In this document: piece by piece, positions 1 to 10,920 of the stretch
Layout: the number at the start of each line of letters is the position of its first letter
Position numbering within the stretch: position 1 is the first letter of the stretch
Origin: Morella rubra
Taxonomy: Eukaryota; Streptophyta; Magnoliopsida; Fagales; Myricaceae
DNA length: 64,000 bases
Direction: 5' to 3'
Assembly (NCBI GenBank): GCA_003952965.2
Contig: RXIC02000070.1
Coordinates: forward strand, 117,919 to 181,918
Notes under the pieces: model-generated
The model's database searches: none
Seen by the model: only the letters and a program-made list of their open reading frames with translations
Told to the model about the DNA's origin: nothing
Position numbers and translations under genes: made by a program

Positions 1-179
1 AACGAGCAAAAAGCTACAAATAGTACCATATTAAACTAAACCATGCAGCCAATCTGTTTTTATCAGATATGAAATTTTCTTATTTCATAAAAAAATTAAA
101 AAAATCAGTGTTAGTTGGAAGAAAATAAGGTAGTGTTTGTATGTTAAAATTTTAATTTTAGTTAAATGTCACAAAATTT

Positions 180-365
180 TAATTTTAGGCTATTTGGATG
201 AAAATTTTGGGGAATATTCTTGAAATTTTGGGAATCTTTACTTTATTGAGATTTATTGGGATTTGTGAAAAGTGAAGTGTGTATGTGTAAAAGTTAAAAA
301 TTTTGGAGTGTGTTTGTTTTGTTGGAAATTTTGATGTCCAAAAATATTGGGAAACAAACACCCCC
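180..365. repeat. Dispersed MITE-like repeat, copy 1
   Basis: This AT-rich stretch is closely similar to 18303-18485: both carry the same string of words in the same order (for example TTCTTGAAATTTTGGGAATC, then TTATTGAGATTTATTGG). The right end reads GAAACAAACACCCC, the kind of GTTTG/CAAAC terminal motif typical of small hAT- or PIF-type MITEs. The left terminus is not clean, and the similarity may begin near 125. No coding capacity. The family assignment is an inference; the two-copy similarity is seen directly. Confidence 0.6.
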
Positions 366-1257
366 CATATATTTTCATTGTAATAAATATAAAAATATTC
401 ACTCAAATTATTATTTTCTCTACTTTTTCAACAACTTCTAAACACTGCTTAAATCACCCTAAAACACAATTAAAAAAAGAAAATCCATGTAAAACTCAAT
501 GGAAAGAAGTAGCGGCGGTCAAAAGAAAAATTGAGATGTTTTGCCAATATTAGCATACCATTCAAATAATGGGAGGATCGAAGGAAGATTAAAATAAAAA
601 TTTCCACTAAAAACCAAATTAATTTTCATTAATAAAATAAAAATCAATGAAAGAAATGGAGGATCATTGCAAAAGATATATGCTCAAGTTGAATCAGTTT
701 TCTATTAACTTATGTTTTTATTGGGAGTAATATAGATTTTATTGAGGTTTGTGGGAAAATTGTAAAGAGGGATTTTTTTTTGGAATTTTTTTTATTAAAA
801 GGTGTAAGAATTTTTTAAACAACTCCTAAAAAACAGAAGAAGACGAGTACCGAATTATCTTGATTAATGTAAGAAATGGTTCTTGATAGCGTGCTGAAAG
901 TTGCTGGGTGGGTTAATTAAAGATTATCTATATACTTTACGTTCTCTAATCAAGCCATTGATTCAAAGAGCAATTGAAATCCAAGAGAAATCCAAACCCT
1001 TGTCTTCAAATTCTTCCACCCAGATGAACCATCAATGAAAAGAAAGGCTAATTTCTTCTTCCTATCAGATGCACGGATGCGAAACGCAGAAATAGTTACA
1101 AAACACGTAGAAAACTCTGCAAAGGACTGAATCTGTCTGTGTGGAAGTGTACGTAAAGAAAGCAGTTTGAGGACTGAATCCAACACATGCATTCCTGAAT
1201 AAAAAGCAATACATATATATACAGCTTGCTAGCAGTACAGGACCAAACCTAGAAACC
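366..1257. other. Intergenic and 3' flank of the RAWUL gene
   Basis: AT-rich DNA without a supported gene. About 950-1257 lies just downstream of the RAWUL gene stop and probably holds its 3' untranslated region. The short open frames here have no recognisable motif. Confidence 0.5.
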
Positions 1258-4200
1258 TCATGAGTTCAATACACATCGTCTTTCGTAATGTAAAGACATC
1301 AAATGTTTGGGAGACATGTCTAGGGAGCAGCCTTGTAATGATAATGTCGAATCGATAGAGTCTAACAATCGAGGCAGCCAAACAGCATCCCTTACTTGCT
1401 TCAAGGTTTCAGTCTGCAACAAGTTCTGCCCCATGCATGATATATCAATCTGCAAATATAAACGCAGTGAGAAAGAAAGGGTAATATAGAAATAAGCTTC
1501 AAATTAATATCTTTATGCATGCAATTTGTCTGAGCACTTCAACACTCTCTGTTGTGGACTCGGGGAAAAAGCAAAAAAACAACCTACAGTCCTGTAATCT
1601 TTCAGCAATATGTTATAATCTTACAAAAGTGCAACTGGAGAGAGTGGGAAAGAAGTATAATTAGTTCCATTCGACATATGTCTTTGGTGAAAGGTTCACA
1701 AGGGGCTCTATTGACATGAGCTGATCATCAATGACAAGCTGCAAACCTCGGGGGTAGCAAATGCTTGCAGGTTTCTCCAAACTCCATACCCTTTCAGCAC
1801 TTTTCTTCCGTTTTTTATTTTTATTTTTGCTCTCTTCATTAATGTTACCAAACACTATCCACACTGTATAAGAACCAGATATATGGTAAAGGATAATATG
1901 TGCCACACCTGATACAAACGCATTATAAGATCTTCACATTTTCCAATGCCTTGGAAATCACATAACATTTTAAACTCGATAAATAAATAAAGAATCTGTA
2001 ATAATGAAATAACTAACGAAAAGGGTAGGAAAGATGATTTATAAATCATCAGTTAGACAAGGATTTCACAAAGTTGTGTGTTCGATGGATGGATTAGCCT
2101 AAAATCAAACCTATATTATATGGAGCTCGGCAGCAAAATGAAAAATCTACACTCCATACTAGTCAAGTGTCCAATAAAGCCCACAAGAAAGTGGACAACC
2201 CTCAAGAAGTAAAATCGCATTGCAGATACTGTGTCCAGTTCGAGGATACAAATCTTCAGTAGCGTTTTTTAAGGGAACAGGAGTCTCTGACCGAATAGCA
2301 CTGCGGTGCAATTTTAAGAGAGATACAATAGGTCGACCTCATGCCTACACTGTCCGAAATTTTACAAAAACAGGAGTGTTAACGGTTCTAACGTCAAAGA
2401 TGCTTGATCATGCTTGATGCCCAGTTACAGGCTACACTGTCAATCTCCCTTTCTTCTTTTCCTTTAATCATAAGTTCTTTGTTTTTTCCTCTATTCTAAC
2501 GAAATGCTAGTCATGTAATTATGCAGAAAGGACGTCCCTTTTCAAAAGCTCATAAAAGGGCCTTTTCAAAAGCTCACAACCAGCACCGGCGGGAGACTTC
2601 AGTACTTAGTTAAAAGGATCTTTCCAAAGAATAAAAAGGACTTCGGTTGAGAATCAACTTTCCATTTAATATACTAATTAATTTCTGCGTTTCAGCTCAT
2701 TTATACCTAACAAAGCTGCTAAACCAGATCTGGTAGTTTTCATATATTCTCAAGGAAACAATGTGTATGCATGCTCTCGACAGTTAACCACACAGACAAA
2801 AGCAAAAGCACAACTCTACCAAGAACCGCACGCCGAAGTTTGCTGAAAGACATTTATGGGAAACATCACTACTTCTCCACCACCAAAGTGAGCTGGTGTA
2901 TTAACTAGTAGTCTTTCATTACATTTTCAGAAGACTAAGAACTGATTCTCCCCCCTTTAAGTAAGAAGTCAAGAACGAGTAACCATTAGGAGCAGATCAC
3001 GCATGACAGACACAACGCCGAGGAGGAGAGAGAGCTGTCTGTCTTCGTGGGTATGAAAGACCTGCCTAACCATATTAATGGAAGTACGCCATGAAAAGCC
3101 TGCTTCGAGAGCGAGAGAGAGAGAGAGAAAAGGGAGGGGAATTACCACGAGAAGCCTCGTCAGACAGCATTGACAGGACTATATATAGTTCAAACTTCAC
3201 ATTGCGCAGCAGCGCAAGTGCCCATCCCCAAGTCGAAACCCTAACCCTCTACTGAATAGCTAGACCATTTGCATGGGATGGACTGAATAGTCTACAAAGA
3301 AACAGGTAGCATTCTCTCAACAGGACCCACGTAGTGAGAACGTTTGTCATCATCTCACCAAAACATCAATCATATTCATGCATGCGGTCCTTTAATTATC
3401 ACGGAGCTATTAAAAATAGAGAGAGAGAGACGAGAGAGCGGGAGAGAGCAATAAATTACCTCAGCCTCGTTGGAGAGTGCAAGCTTTCTAACCAGGTACT
3501 TTTTAGAAAACCGTCATGAACCAGAGAACAACGGGAAAAGTGGAGACCGTATAATTCTAACGTACACGAGAGGCAACGCTGCTCATATAGCACAAGTTCA
3601 CCAAAACAAGGGCGAAGAGAGACAGACAGAAGATTAACAGAACTATAACGGAGAAATCTCTGCTAGGTCTATTTGTCAGGACAAGATAGTGAATATGCAA
3701 GTTTTCACGCACTAAGCAATCTAGTGTTAATTTGTACACGCAAACTCAACTCCTATCCACTTCTATAATGATGGACACACCTGACCACTAAACACTGTGC
3801 GTTACATTATGATAATTATGTACATAAGTTGGTCACTCACCGATTGCGGAGTGAGGACTGGAGTAATCATGAGCATCATTGTTTGCCAGTCCTGAAGATA
3901 CCTGAATCATGGCCATGATGGTGAACCATTATGCTCATCGGAGGACCTCACATGCCTGAGTGAGAACTGCTAATGTCAGAAGGCCTCAATTTCCTGCAGT
4001 TCCAGATCCTAACCCTAACTGAAGCCAGTCTCCTCCATCTTCTTCTGATTTTAGTTTGTAATCTCGGTGGGAGTAAGGAGAGGCCATTGAGCGCATATAC
4101 CTAGCTACTCTATGAGGCGATCTGTTTAGTAAAAGTTGAAAGGCAAAGGGTATGGTTTGGCCCTTTATGGAACGGCATGCTTTTCCACTGTTCATAGCCA

Positions 4201-5575
4201 ACCCGAAACCCATACACACGCCTTCTGTATTTGAGGCAACGCTTCCCCATCCCTGCTCACAACGGATATAGCACAAGTCAATCACCAAAACAAGGGCGAA
4301 GTGGAGAGAGAGAGTTGAGAGGAGTTGCGGGAGAAAAGACCCCCGCTGGGGGAGAAGATAGAGGGGGGCGGAGAGGAAAAGAGTAAGTTGAGTAACACAA
4401 AAATACTTATGAAAATGATAGGATTAAGAGGTGAACTATAACGGCTGCAGAAATCAACTCTGCTAGGTCTATTTGTCAGGACAAGATACTCTCGAAACCA
4501 CCCACGAAGTGAATATGCAAGTAAGCAAGAGAGTAACGAGACAAGAAAAAAAATTCACGCAAAGGAAGAGAGAGGATGATAAGAACTAAGAAGGGTGGTT
4601 TTCAATATGGGAAATGGAGAAAACTAACCACAACGTGTTAATTTGTACACGCTCGTCCAAACTCAACTGTTAAGAGAGTTTGGATGCCTAGGGCCAAAAA
4701 AAAAAGACAGACAAAGAGAGGTTTAACGAGAACACTGAAGAAAGAGACCCACCGGAGAGCAAGAAGAGAACAACAAACGAAAGAGGAAACCTAAAAGAGA
4801 AGGAACTATAATGATGGACAGGTGAGAAAGAAATCACATAAACTGACCACTAAACACTGTGCGTTAAGAAAGGGAGAGAGAGAAACATTATGCTGGTGCT
4901 TATAATTATGTACATAAGGAAAAAAAACTTGGTCACTCACCGATTGGTTAAGGAGCGGAGTGAGAACCACAAACCAGACTGGGGTCTTCTTGTGGAGTAA
5001 TCATGAGCATCATTGGGAACCGGCATTTGCCAGTCCTGAAGACCCAGAAAGGCACTACCTGAATCCTTGTGCCATGGCCATGATGGTGAACCATTATGCT
5101 CATCGTCCTCATAATACTGATAATGATAATTACAATTATCTGGCGACAAGTTGTGATAATTACTCCTGGGCGGCGCCACATGCCTGACACTGTCAATATC
5201 AAACCCTAAATCTAAACCCGACTTTAAATCTAACTCTAATCCTAACCCTAACCCTGTCTGGTGGTTGGTATTCAAGGGAGAAGAAGAAGATGCTGCTAAT
5301 GTCAGAAGGCCTGAAAGTGGGTTTGATCTTCGCCCTTCCAATTTCCTGCAACCTGTTCCAGATCCTAACCCTAACTGAAGCCAGTCTCCTCCATCTTCTT
5401 CTGATTTTAGTTTGTAATCTCGGTGGGAGTTGTGGGAAGGAGAGGCCATTGAGCGCATATACCTAGCTACTCTATGAGGCGATCTGTTTAGTAAAAGTTG
5501 AAAGGCAAAGGGTATGGTTTGGCCCTTTATGGAACGGCATGCTTTTCCACTGTTCATAGCCAACCCGAAACCCAT
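1258..5575 (-). CDS. RAWUL-domain protein, LAX PANICLE 2-like; exon 2 disrupted
   Basis: Probable nuclear protein with a C-terminal RAWUL (ubiquitin-like) fold, as in LAX PANICLE 2-like proteins; those of known role act in meristem and branch initiation. Exon 1 is 4941-5575 (ATG at 5573-5575; a GTG two codons upstream is in frame) and contains DWLQLGLGSG and several LGLGL-type repeats, ending WFSLRSLTNR before a GTGAGT donor. Exon 2 starts at 4252 after a CAG acceptor and reads DGEALPQIQKA, then is broken at about 4216. Its continuation appears at 3460-3567, where KKYLVRKLALSNEAE is legible but frameshifted against the preceding MTVF; the donor is after 3460. The last exon is 1258-1449, starting IDISCMGQ and containing TLKQVRDAVWLPRLLDS. 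Phases agree across the junctions (R split CG/G; E/I phase 0). As assembled the gene cannot give the full domain. Family call from memory of the RAWUL pattern. Confidence 0.65.
3568..4214. repeat. Shortened copy of 4229-5575 with many segments missing
   Basis: From GAGGCAACGCT at about 3570 to the exon-1 start at 4214, this 0.65-kb stretch follows 4229-5575 in order, with identical words separated by missing segments (for example the blocks around TCTGCTAGGTCTATTTGTCA, TAATGATGGACA, AGTAATCATGAGCATCATTG and CCATGATGGTGAACCATTAT). Differences are almost all deletions, few are substitutions. It contains a shortened exon 1 of the RAWUL gene and is inserted inside exon 2. An assembly artefact is more likely than a natural duplication. 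Confidence 0.85.
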
Positions 5576-5703
5576 ACACACTCGAATCTATGTAGTATAT
5601 AATCCCCCCGTCCAAAAAAAACTTCTTTCTTCCTTCGTCTATTTTTTTCCTTTATATTATCTTTTTGCTGCTTTTGGGTCTCGGGATTGAAAATCCAAAC
5701 GCG

Positions 5704-5713
5704 GAATTATATA
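5704..5713 (-). promoter_or_regulatory. Candidate TATA box of the RAWUL gene
   Basis: On the minus strand the sequence reads CTCTATATAATT about 130 bases before the proposed ATG, a normal distance for a plant core promoter with a short leader. A second TATATA lies at about 5600, too close to the ATG to be preferred. Promoter activity is inferred. Confidence 0.4.
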
Positions 5714-5715
5714 GA

Positions 5716-7063
5716 GAGCGGGTTGGAGCTGAGTGTCGCTCTTTTCCGAGGCACATAATGCTCTCCTTCTGTTGAGTTCTGTTCTGTTCTGTTCTTTCTT
5801 TCCTTCTTTCTTATTGTCTTTGCATCCGAACAGTCGAAAAACTAATTTTGTTGTTAGTTTCTACAGCTACACGCTACCCACGAGCAAGAAGGAGAGAGAC
5901 TTTTGGAAAAAAGAAAAAGAAAAGAGGAGGGTATGAAAAGGAGAGACAAATGATTTAATTCTACCTGTAGGGTTTGTAAGCGTGTTGCTGCTTTTCTGTA
6001 CGAACCAAGTCTGCATCGATCTATTCCAAACACTGTTGGTCCTCTCTCGCTTTCCCTATTGTCCCTCTAGAGGACTAGAGGGTTTCTCACGGTCTTGAAT
6101 CCACAGTTCAACATAACGCACGTCAGCAAAGGCAATCGTGAGTAAATTCATTGCCAAGGAAGGAAGGGAGTACGAGTCTGTCCAGACTCTAGAGGGTGGC
6201 CAGGGTCGTGTGATACATCAGCCTGAAGGTTAATGCTCACATGTTCTTTCTCTTCTTTCCGTAGACAAGAACAATTTACCTGGTAATCATCTCCAATATT
6301 TGAAATTATCTCTCACCCTTCTGCGCCCCTAGATCGCGTGAGCAAATTCCAGATCCTTCAACTAATTGCTCAACAGCAGAATCTTTGCTATATGTTTACA
6401 CAGCAGAATCTTTGTTATATCTTCCATTGTAAAACTCCTCCATTTTTGTAATCAATCTTTCCTTACAGAAAGGACAGTCCGGGTTTTATCTGACCTTCCC
6501 AAATGCTCTCTGTTCTTTTATATGCTCTCCTTATCTATTGCTACTTTTCCGGATCAATATTATCTGAGTTTTCTGGCCTCCCAAAGAAAAAAAGCTTTCT
6601 AGACTCGGTGATTGGACCTGTACAGTGTAAACTAGACTTTTTTTCTGAGAGTCCGATATATTAATAATTTAATATTTACATTAAAGAATTATCAATATCC
6701 AACTAATTATTAGGAATTAGGTTATATATGCAAGTCACTGAACTTGAAAGTATTCTTTTGTGTTGACTTGTTCTTTCTTTAATGGTATAATAGTGACTTG
6801 CTATATCTTTTTCAAATATTACACGCAGCAATATAATATTTTTCATTTAAAAAGTTTTGCATATCTAATTAGCCATTTAATTATTATTTTTTTCATAAAA
6901 ATCCAATTTGATGGATAGTCGGCTCGTTTGACCGAGTCAAGATGACCAAACAGGAAATAAAGTTTCATCAAAAAGAAAAAAGGAAACATACTCATGAAAG
7001 ATTGATGGCATGATCTTTTGACTTAGTAGAGCGTCTAGGCACCCCGTCGTGATAGAGGACTAC
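5716..7063. other. Intergenic, upstream of the RAWUL gene
   Basis: Presumed promoter region of the minus-strand gene followed by AT-rich spacer up to the LTR. It includes pyrimidine-rich stretches (GTTCTGTTCTGTTCT near 5777) but no coding region or named motif that I can support. Confidence 0.4.
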
Positions 7064-7497
7064 TGACGCCGGGCAGAATTATTCTGCAGGCTAGTTTTAT
7101 CAATAAACCACGAAAAAAAGATACAAACAAAACACTCAAAAATAAAGAGAAAAATGTATCTGATTTTAAGAAAATTATCAATAATCAAGAATGTATAGAC
7201 CTTAGCTCACAAGTCGGGTTTTTATAGCTGAAATTCGTCCAATATGAAATTTTATTAAAAATTAGCAAAGTCCCATTAAATCAAGATAAGAATAGATACA
7301 TGCCAAAAGAAATAGTCTCCCAAAAATCTAGCTTAAATCAGATTTAAAATAACCTCCTAATCAATAAATGAAAAATTACCATAAACGGAAAAAGAAATCA
7401 AAAATTAAGGATTCTGATACCCGTAGTCAAAGATATGGCCAAAATTGTGGCCTATCAATTCAGTGTTTCTTTCTATCTTTGTATTGATCTATCAACT
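7064..7497 (-). repeat. 3' LTR of the gypsy-like element (copy A)
   Basis: Starts TGACGCCGGGCAGAAT on the plus strand and matches copies at 9407-9826 and 9829-10234 throughout, including TGAAATTCGTCCAATATGAA, AGAAATAGTCTCCCAAAAAT and CGTTTCTTTC-like words. The inner end is near 7497, set by comparison with the other copies. It is the downstream LTR because gag and protease read toward it. Confidence 0.75.
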
Positions 7498-7858
7498 TAA
7501 AGTATCTCAACTCCATCAATGTGTTATTTGACAACTCATCACTCTTTGGTTCAGATCCTCCTGCATCAATCGCCCTAAGTTGGAAATAACTATTCCTCGA
7601 GTTCGCAGCAGTATCATTAGGCTCCCTAAAACAAGGACTCAAGTGCTTCACATTAAAAACATCAGGTGGTAACCCAAGAGGAAGATCCTCTGGCATTAGG
7701 TCAGAAAACTCTGCCAGCAATTGCTGCACCTCCACTGGTAATTCTGCGGTCACATCTATTGCACGATTCCCACAAGGCAGTAATACATATACTACGTCCC
7801 TACGCTCCATCTTAACTAAGAACCTGGACATATAAAGCAGGTTATTATTGCTGCCCAC
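7498..7858 (-). pseudogene. Gypsy polyprotein fragment: pre-RT joined to integrase tail
   Basis: The open frame reads VVYVLLPCGNRAIDV, then LPVEVQQLLAEFSDLMPEDL and PLGLPP, the linker that precedes reverse transcriptase in Ty3/gypsy polyproteins, and then without a break DVFNVKHLSPCF, which matches the integrase C-terminal tail. The junction lies near 7665. Coding continues into the 3' LTR before stopping at about 7460. The fusion is seen directly; the loss of roughly 2.5-3 kb of pol relative to an intact element is inferred from family layout. Confidence 0.7.
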
Positions 7859-7869
7859 CGGGGTAGGAG

Positions 7870-8230
7870 TGATTCCTCCTCACCGAGGTGCCAACACTAT
7901 CTTCTTCCCTTTGATGCTAAGGGAATAAGTATTCTTCCGTCCATCATGTACAACACTGCGATCATAGTGCAAGGCTTGCATAACAATATATGATAAGCAT
8001 CCATAAATACTACATCGCACCAAGCATTATCAAAATATTTTTTTCCTAACTGAAAAGGATACTAAACATGCCTATCTACTTTTATCTCACCGTCCTTATG
8101 CAGCCATGACAACTTGTACGACTTGGGATGGTGATCTGTCTTTAATTGCAGTTTCTAGACAATCTCTTCAGACACCACATTCTCACAATTACTACTGTCA
8201 ACGACCATCTTACAGACTTTATTTGTAACT
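7870..8230 (-). pseudogene. Gypsy protease region, decayed
   Basis: Minus-strand translation gives NCENVVSEEIV, LQLKTDHHPKSYKLSWLHKD, IKVDRH and DRSVVHDGRKNTYSLS, a well-known run in plant Ty3/gypsy proteases. The catalytic motif, normally D-S/T-G or D-G-G, reads VDSSN here, and an in-frame stop follows EEIV. It is not expected to be an active protease. Confidence 0.6.
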
Positions 8231-8429
8231 TTGGAGGTTGTGTGAAATATATTGGTTCTCAATCAATCATCTCCTTAGTCATCCTTGGGAGTCAATAGAC
8301 TCTTACGAACGACCAGAGTCTCCTGTCCATCTTTATACAACACATCACCTTCATCATCATCTTCATCAAACACAGGCTCTCCAATCTCCTCAGTTTTATC
8401 CACCATATCATCCCCAATCAAGAGATTTT

Positions 8430-8500
8430 TGCCCTTATGATTGGCAGGCTTCTTACACTTAATTGTTATATGTCCATATTCACCACATCTAAAAGCATTT
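8430..8500 (-). pseudogene. CCHC zinc knuckle of the gypsy gag
   Basis: Minus-strand translation gives FRCGEYGHITIKCKKP, with a preceding cysteine codon one base out of frame, so the C-x2-C-x4-H-x4-C knuckle is present but split by a single-base lesion. An acidic run (DEDDDEGD) follows, as is common between gag and protease in this group. Confidence 0.6.
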
Positions 8501-8674
8501 AATACTATAGGTTAGAATTACCTTGCAATGGCTGTTGTGTAGGACGAGCTGGTCGACTACTCTAATCATCTTTGATCACTGGTCTCCTATTCTGTTGTTT
8601 CTCACAGCAAGTGCACGCTGGTATGCTTCAGACACAGTCCAAAGTGAGTGAAGGCTGAGGGCATCCTGCAGAGG

Positions 8675-9277
8675 CTAACGTAAACCCCCCAAATAACGCG
8701 CCACCATTTGCTCTTCTATCTCAAATAAATTGTTCCGGGCTATCAATTGATAGAACTCCTCTGTATAATCATCAACTGATATTAGGCCATGCCTCAATGA
8801 ATGAAGCCACTGGAACAAGGATTGGGTGTAGCTAGAAGGAAGGAAATGACCCTTAATCCTTTTCTTCATCTTCTCCCAATCAGTAATTTTGGCCTTGCCC
8901 TGTCTTTCTCGTGAATGTTTCAAGTGCTCCCACCACACAGATGCTCTGCCTTTGAGTTTGATGGCGACCATTTTGACCTTCACACGATTTGGGATCTCCT
9001 TATAATCAAAGATTCTCTCAACTTTGTTCAACCAATCAATAAAACCATCAACCTATAACGTACCAGAAAACTCGGGCAGATCCACTATAAAATCGAGATC
9101 TCTATGACGATCCTCCCGACCACGGTGCTTCTGAAATAGGGCACAGTTGTGATACATGATTACAAAAGTGGAATCAGAATTGGCATCGTGATATTCCATC
9201 TCACAATCACCGAAATTCTGCACCGCTAGACGCTGGGTTAATTCTGCAACTTGTCTCTGTAGGTCTTCAATCATCAC
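8675..9277 (-). pseudogene. Gypsy gag, decayed
   Basis: The piece at 8675-9031 carries the retrotransposon gag signature: KVKMVAIKLKGRASVWWEHL, then WEKMKKRIKGHFLPSSYTQS, LFQWLHSLRHGLISVDDYTE and an ARYLGGLR end. The piece at 9053-9277 is the preceding N-terminal part, with a coiled-coil-like MMIEDLQRQVAELTQRL. A stop at about 9050 separates the two. It acts, in intact relatives, as the capsid-like protein. Confidence 0.75.
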
Positions 9278-9393
9278 ATCCTAAACGCTACGATCACGGC
9301 GCGGGACTTCCTTATTTAGAACCTGCCCATGACGACCACCACAACCACCAACCATTGGAATTGATGAAATCGCACCCGAAGAAGATGTTGAAA

Positions 9394-9404
9394 CTCTGAT
9401 ACCA
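9394..9404 (-). other. Primer-binding site (initiator tRNA-Met)
   Basis: Minus strand reads TGGTATCAGAG, the standard plant LTR-retrotransposon primer-binding site complementary to the 3' end of initiator tRNA-Met. It lies two bases inside the CA end of the 5' LTR, which fixes the LTR boundary and the element's strand. Confidence 0.85.
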
Positions 9405-9406
9405 AT

Positions 9407-9826
9407 TGACGCTGGGCAGAATAAAGAATTATTCTATAGGCTAGTTCTATCAATAATCCACAGGAAAGATACAAGAAAAACGCTAAAGACAAAGAGAAAA
9501 TGTCTTTGATATTAAGAGAATTATCAATAATCAAGAATATCCAAACCTTAGCCCACAAGCCAGGCTTTATAGCTGAAATTCGTCCAATATGAAATTTTAC
9601 CAAAATTGGCAAGATCCCATTAAATCACACAGAAAATAGATACATGCTAAAAGAAATAGTCTCCCAAAAATCTGGCTTAAATCGGGTCTAAAATCACCTC
9701 CTAATCAATAAATGAAAAAGGAAAGCTAAAATTAAAGATTCTGATACTTGTAGTCAAAGATATGGCCAAAATTGTGACCTATCAATTCAACGTTTCTTTC
9801 CATCTTTGTGCTAATCTGCCAACTCA
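9407..9826 (-). repeat. 5' LTR of the gypsy-like element (copy B)
   Basis: About 420 bp, plus-strand start TGACGCTGGGCAGAAT and end near CCAACTCA. It is bounded by the primer-binding site on one side and runs directly into a third LTR copy on the other. Closely similar to 7064-7497 with substitutions and small indels, so insertion is not very recent. Confidence 0.8.
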
Positions 9827-9828
9827 AG

Positions 9829-10300
9829 GTATAGTTTTATCAACAATCCACATAAAAAATACAAGAAAAACATCCAAAGACAAAGAGAAAACACCTATGA
9901 TTTTAAGAGAATTATTAATAATCAAGAATGTCTAAACCTTAGCCCACAAGCCGGGCTTTTATAGCTAAAATTCATCTAATATGAAATTTTACCAAAATTG
10001 GCAAAATCTCCTTAAATCATGCCGAAAATAGATACATGCCAAAAGAAATAGTCTCCCAAAAATCTAGCTTAAATTGGGTCTAAAATCACCTCCTAATCAA
10101 TAAATGAAAAAATTACTATAAACGGAAAAGGAAAGTTAAAATTAAAGATTCTGATATCCATAATCAAAGATATGGTCAAAATTGTGACCTGTCAATTCAA
10201 CGTTTCTTTCTATCTTTGTGTTGATCTGCCAACACAAGATATATGGGAGCCATCAATATATTATCTGATAACTCAGCATCCTCTTGCTCCTCTGCATCAA
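9829..10300 (-). repeat. Third, truncated LTR copy (copy C) plus internal fragment
   Basis: Matches the LTR from about base 33 onward (ATAGTTTTATCAACAATCCA ...) up to about 10234. Past the LTR end, 10235-10300 still resembles the sequence that adjoins LTR A (GCCATCAATATATTATCTGA against CTCCATCAATGTGTTATTTG), which is integrase-tail coding DNA. Copy C is therefore the 3' end of a second element of the same family, placed head-to-tail against copy B. Confidence 0.7.
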
Positions 10301-10920
10301 CTATAAAACCGTATGAGTCCTAGCTATCTATCTAAACAAATATCATGTTAGCCGAAAGAACTCGCTTGGGCTACAGTCCTCGGGAACTCCTCAACCATAG
10401 GTTGCCACCCCTATGAAGCCCGCGGTGCAAAATTCTCCTCTGTAGATATTATATAGCACTAACTCTAAGATCCATCACAATTAAGACAAAACCCACTGAA
10501 AAGCCGCAATATCCCCCTACTACACAAGGATGCATAAAGCATCTCTCGTATAAAATATCTCTGGTATGCGTTTTTTCTCAGGAGACATTTTTCTTAATCC
10601 TCCTATTACTCTAATTTTTCACTTATTCTAACTTAAATATCGAAGGCTCACTCCACAGAGAAAACTCCGTTCACTTTATCTTGTAACGCAGGCATGATAC
10701 TTAGAAGAAGCTAATCATCGGTCCCTTGTCCATCGGGTGGGCTAGATAATTTTTGAGATAATCATGATCTATTATTATTACTCAATGACTTCTTTTGTAC
10801 ATGCATTCACTTAGCTAGTTAAATTATAGCATACTCTATTCAAAACTAATTCTCTAACAAATTTGTCAAAAAAAAAAAAAAAAACACAATTACTTTCCGC
10901 CGATAGGAACAAGCACAACG

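Larger units (their letters stand above)
7064..9826 (-). mobile_element. Ty3/gypsy-like LTR element lacking RT and integrase core
   Basis: A minus-strand LTR retroelement of about 2.8 kb. It has a 5' LTR (9407-9826), a primer-binding site complementary to initiator tRNA-Met directly after it, gag, a CCHC zinc knuckle, a protease-like region, and a 3' LTR (7064-7497). Where reverse transcriptase should follow the conserved PEDLPLGLPP, the frame goes straight to VFNVKHLSP, the usual tail of a gypsy integrase. The element therefore lacks RT, RNase H and the integrase core and would depend on another element. Frames are also broken by small lesions. The outer flanks do not show a matching target-site duplication, because a further LTR fragment abuts the 5' LTR. 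Confidence 0.8.

Noticed and set aside
5220..5250. CCCTAACCCTAACCCT-like telomeric words
   Set aside because: They encode the LGLGLELDL repeats of the RAWUL protein's first exon; too short and in coding sequence, so not an interstitial telomere.
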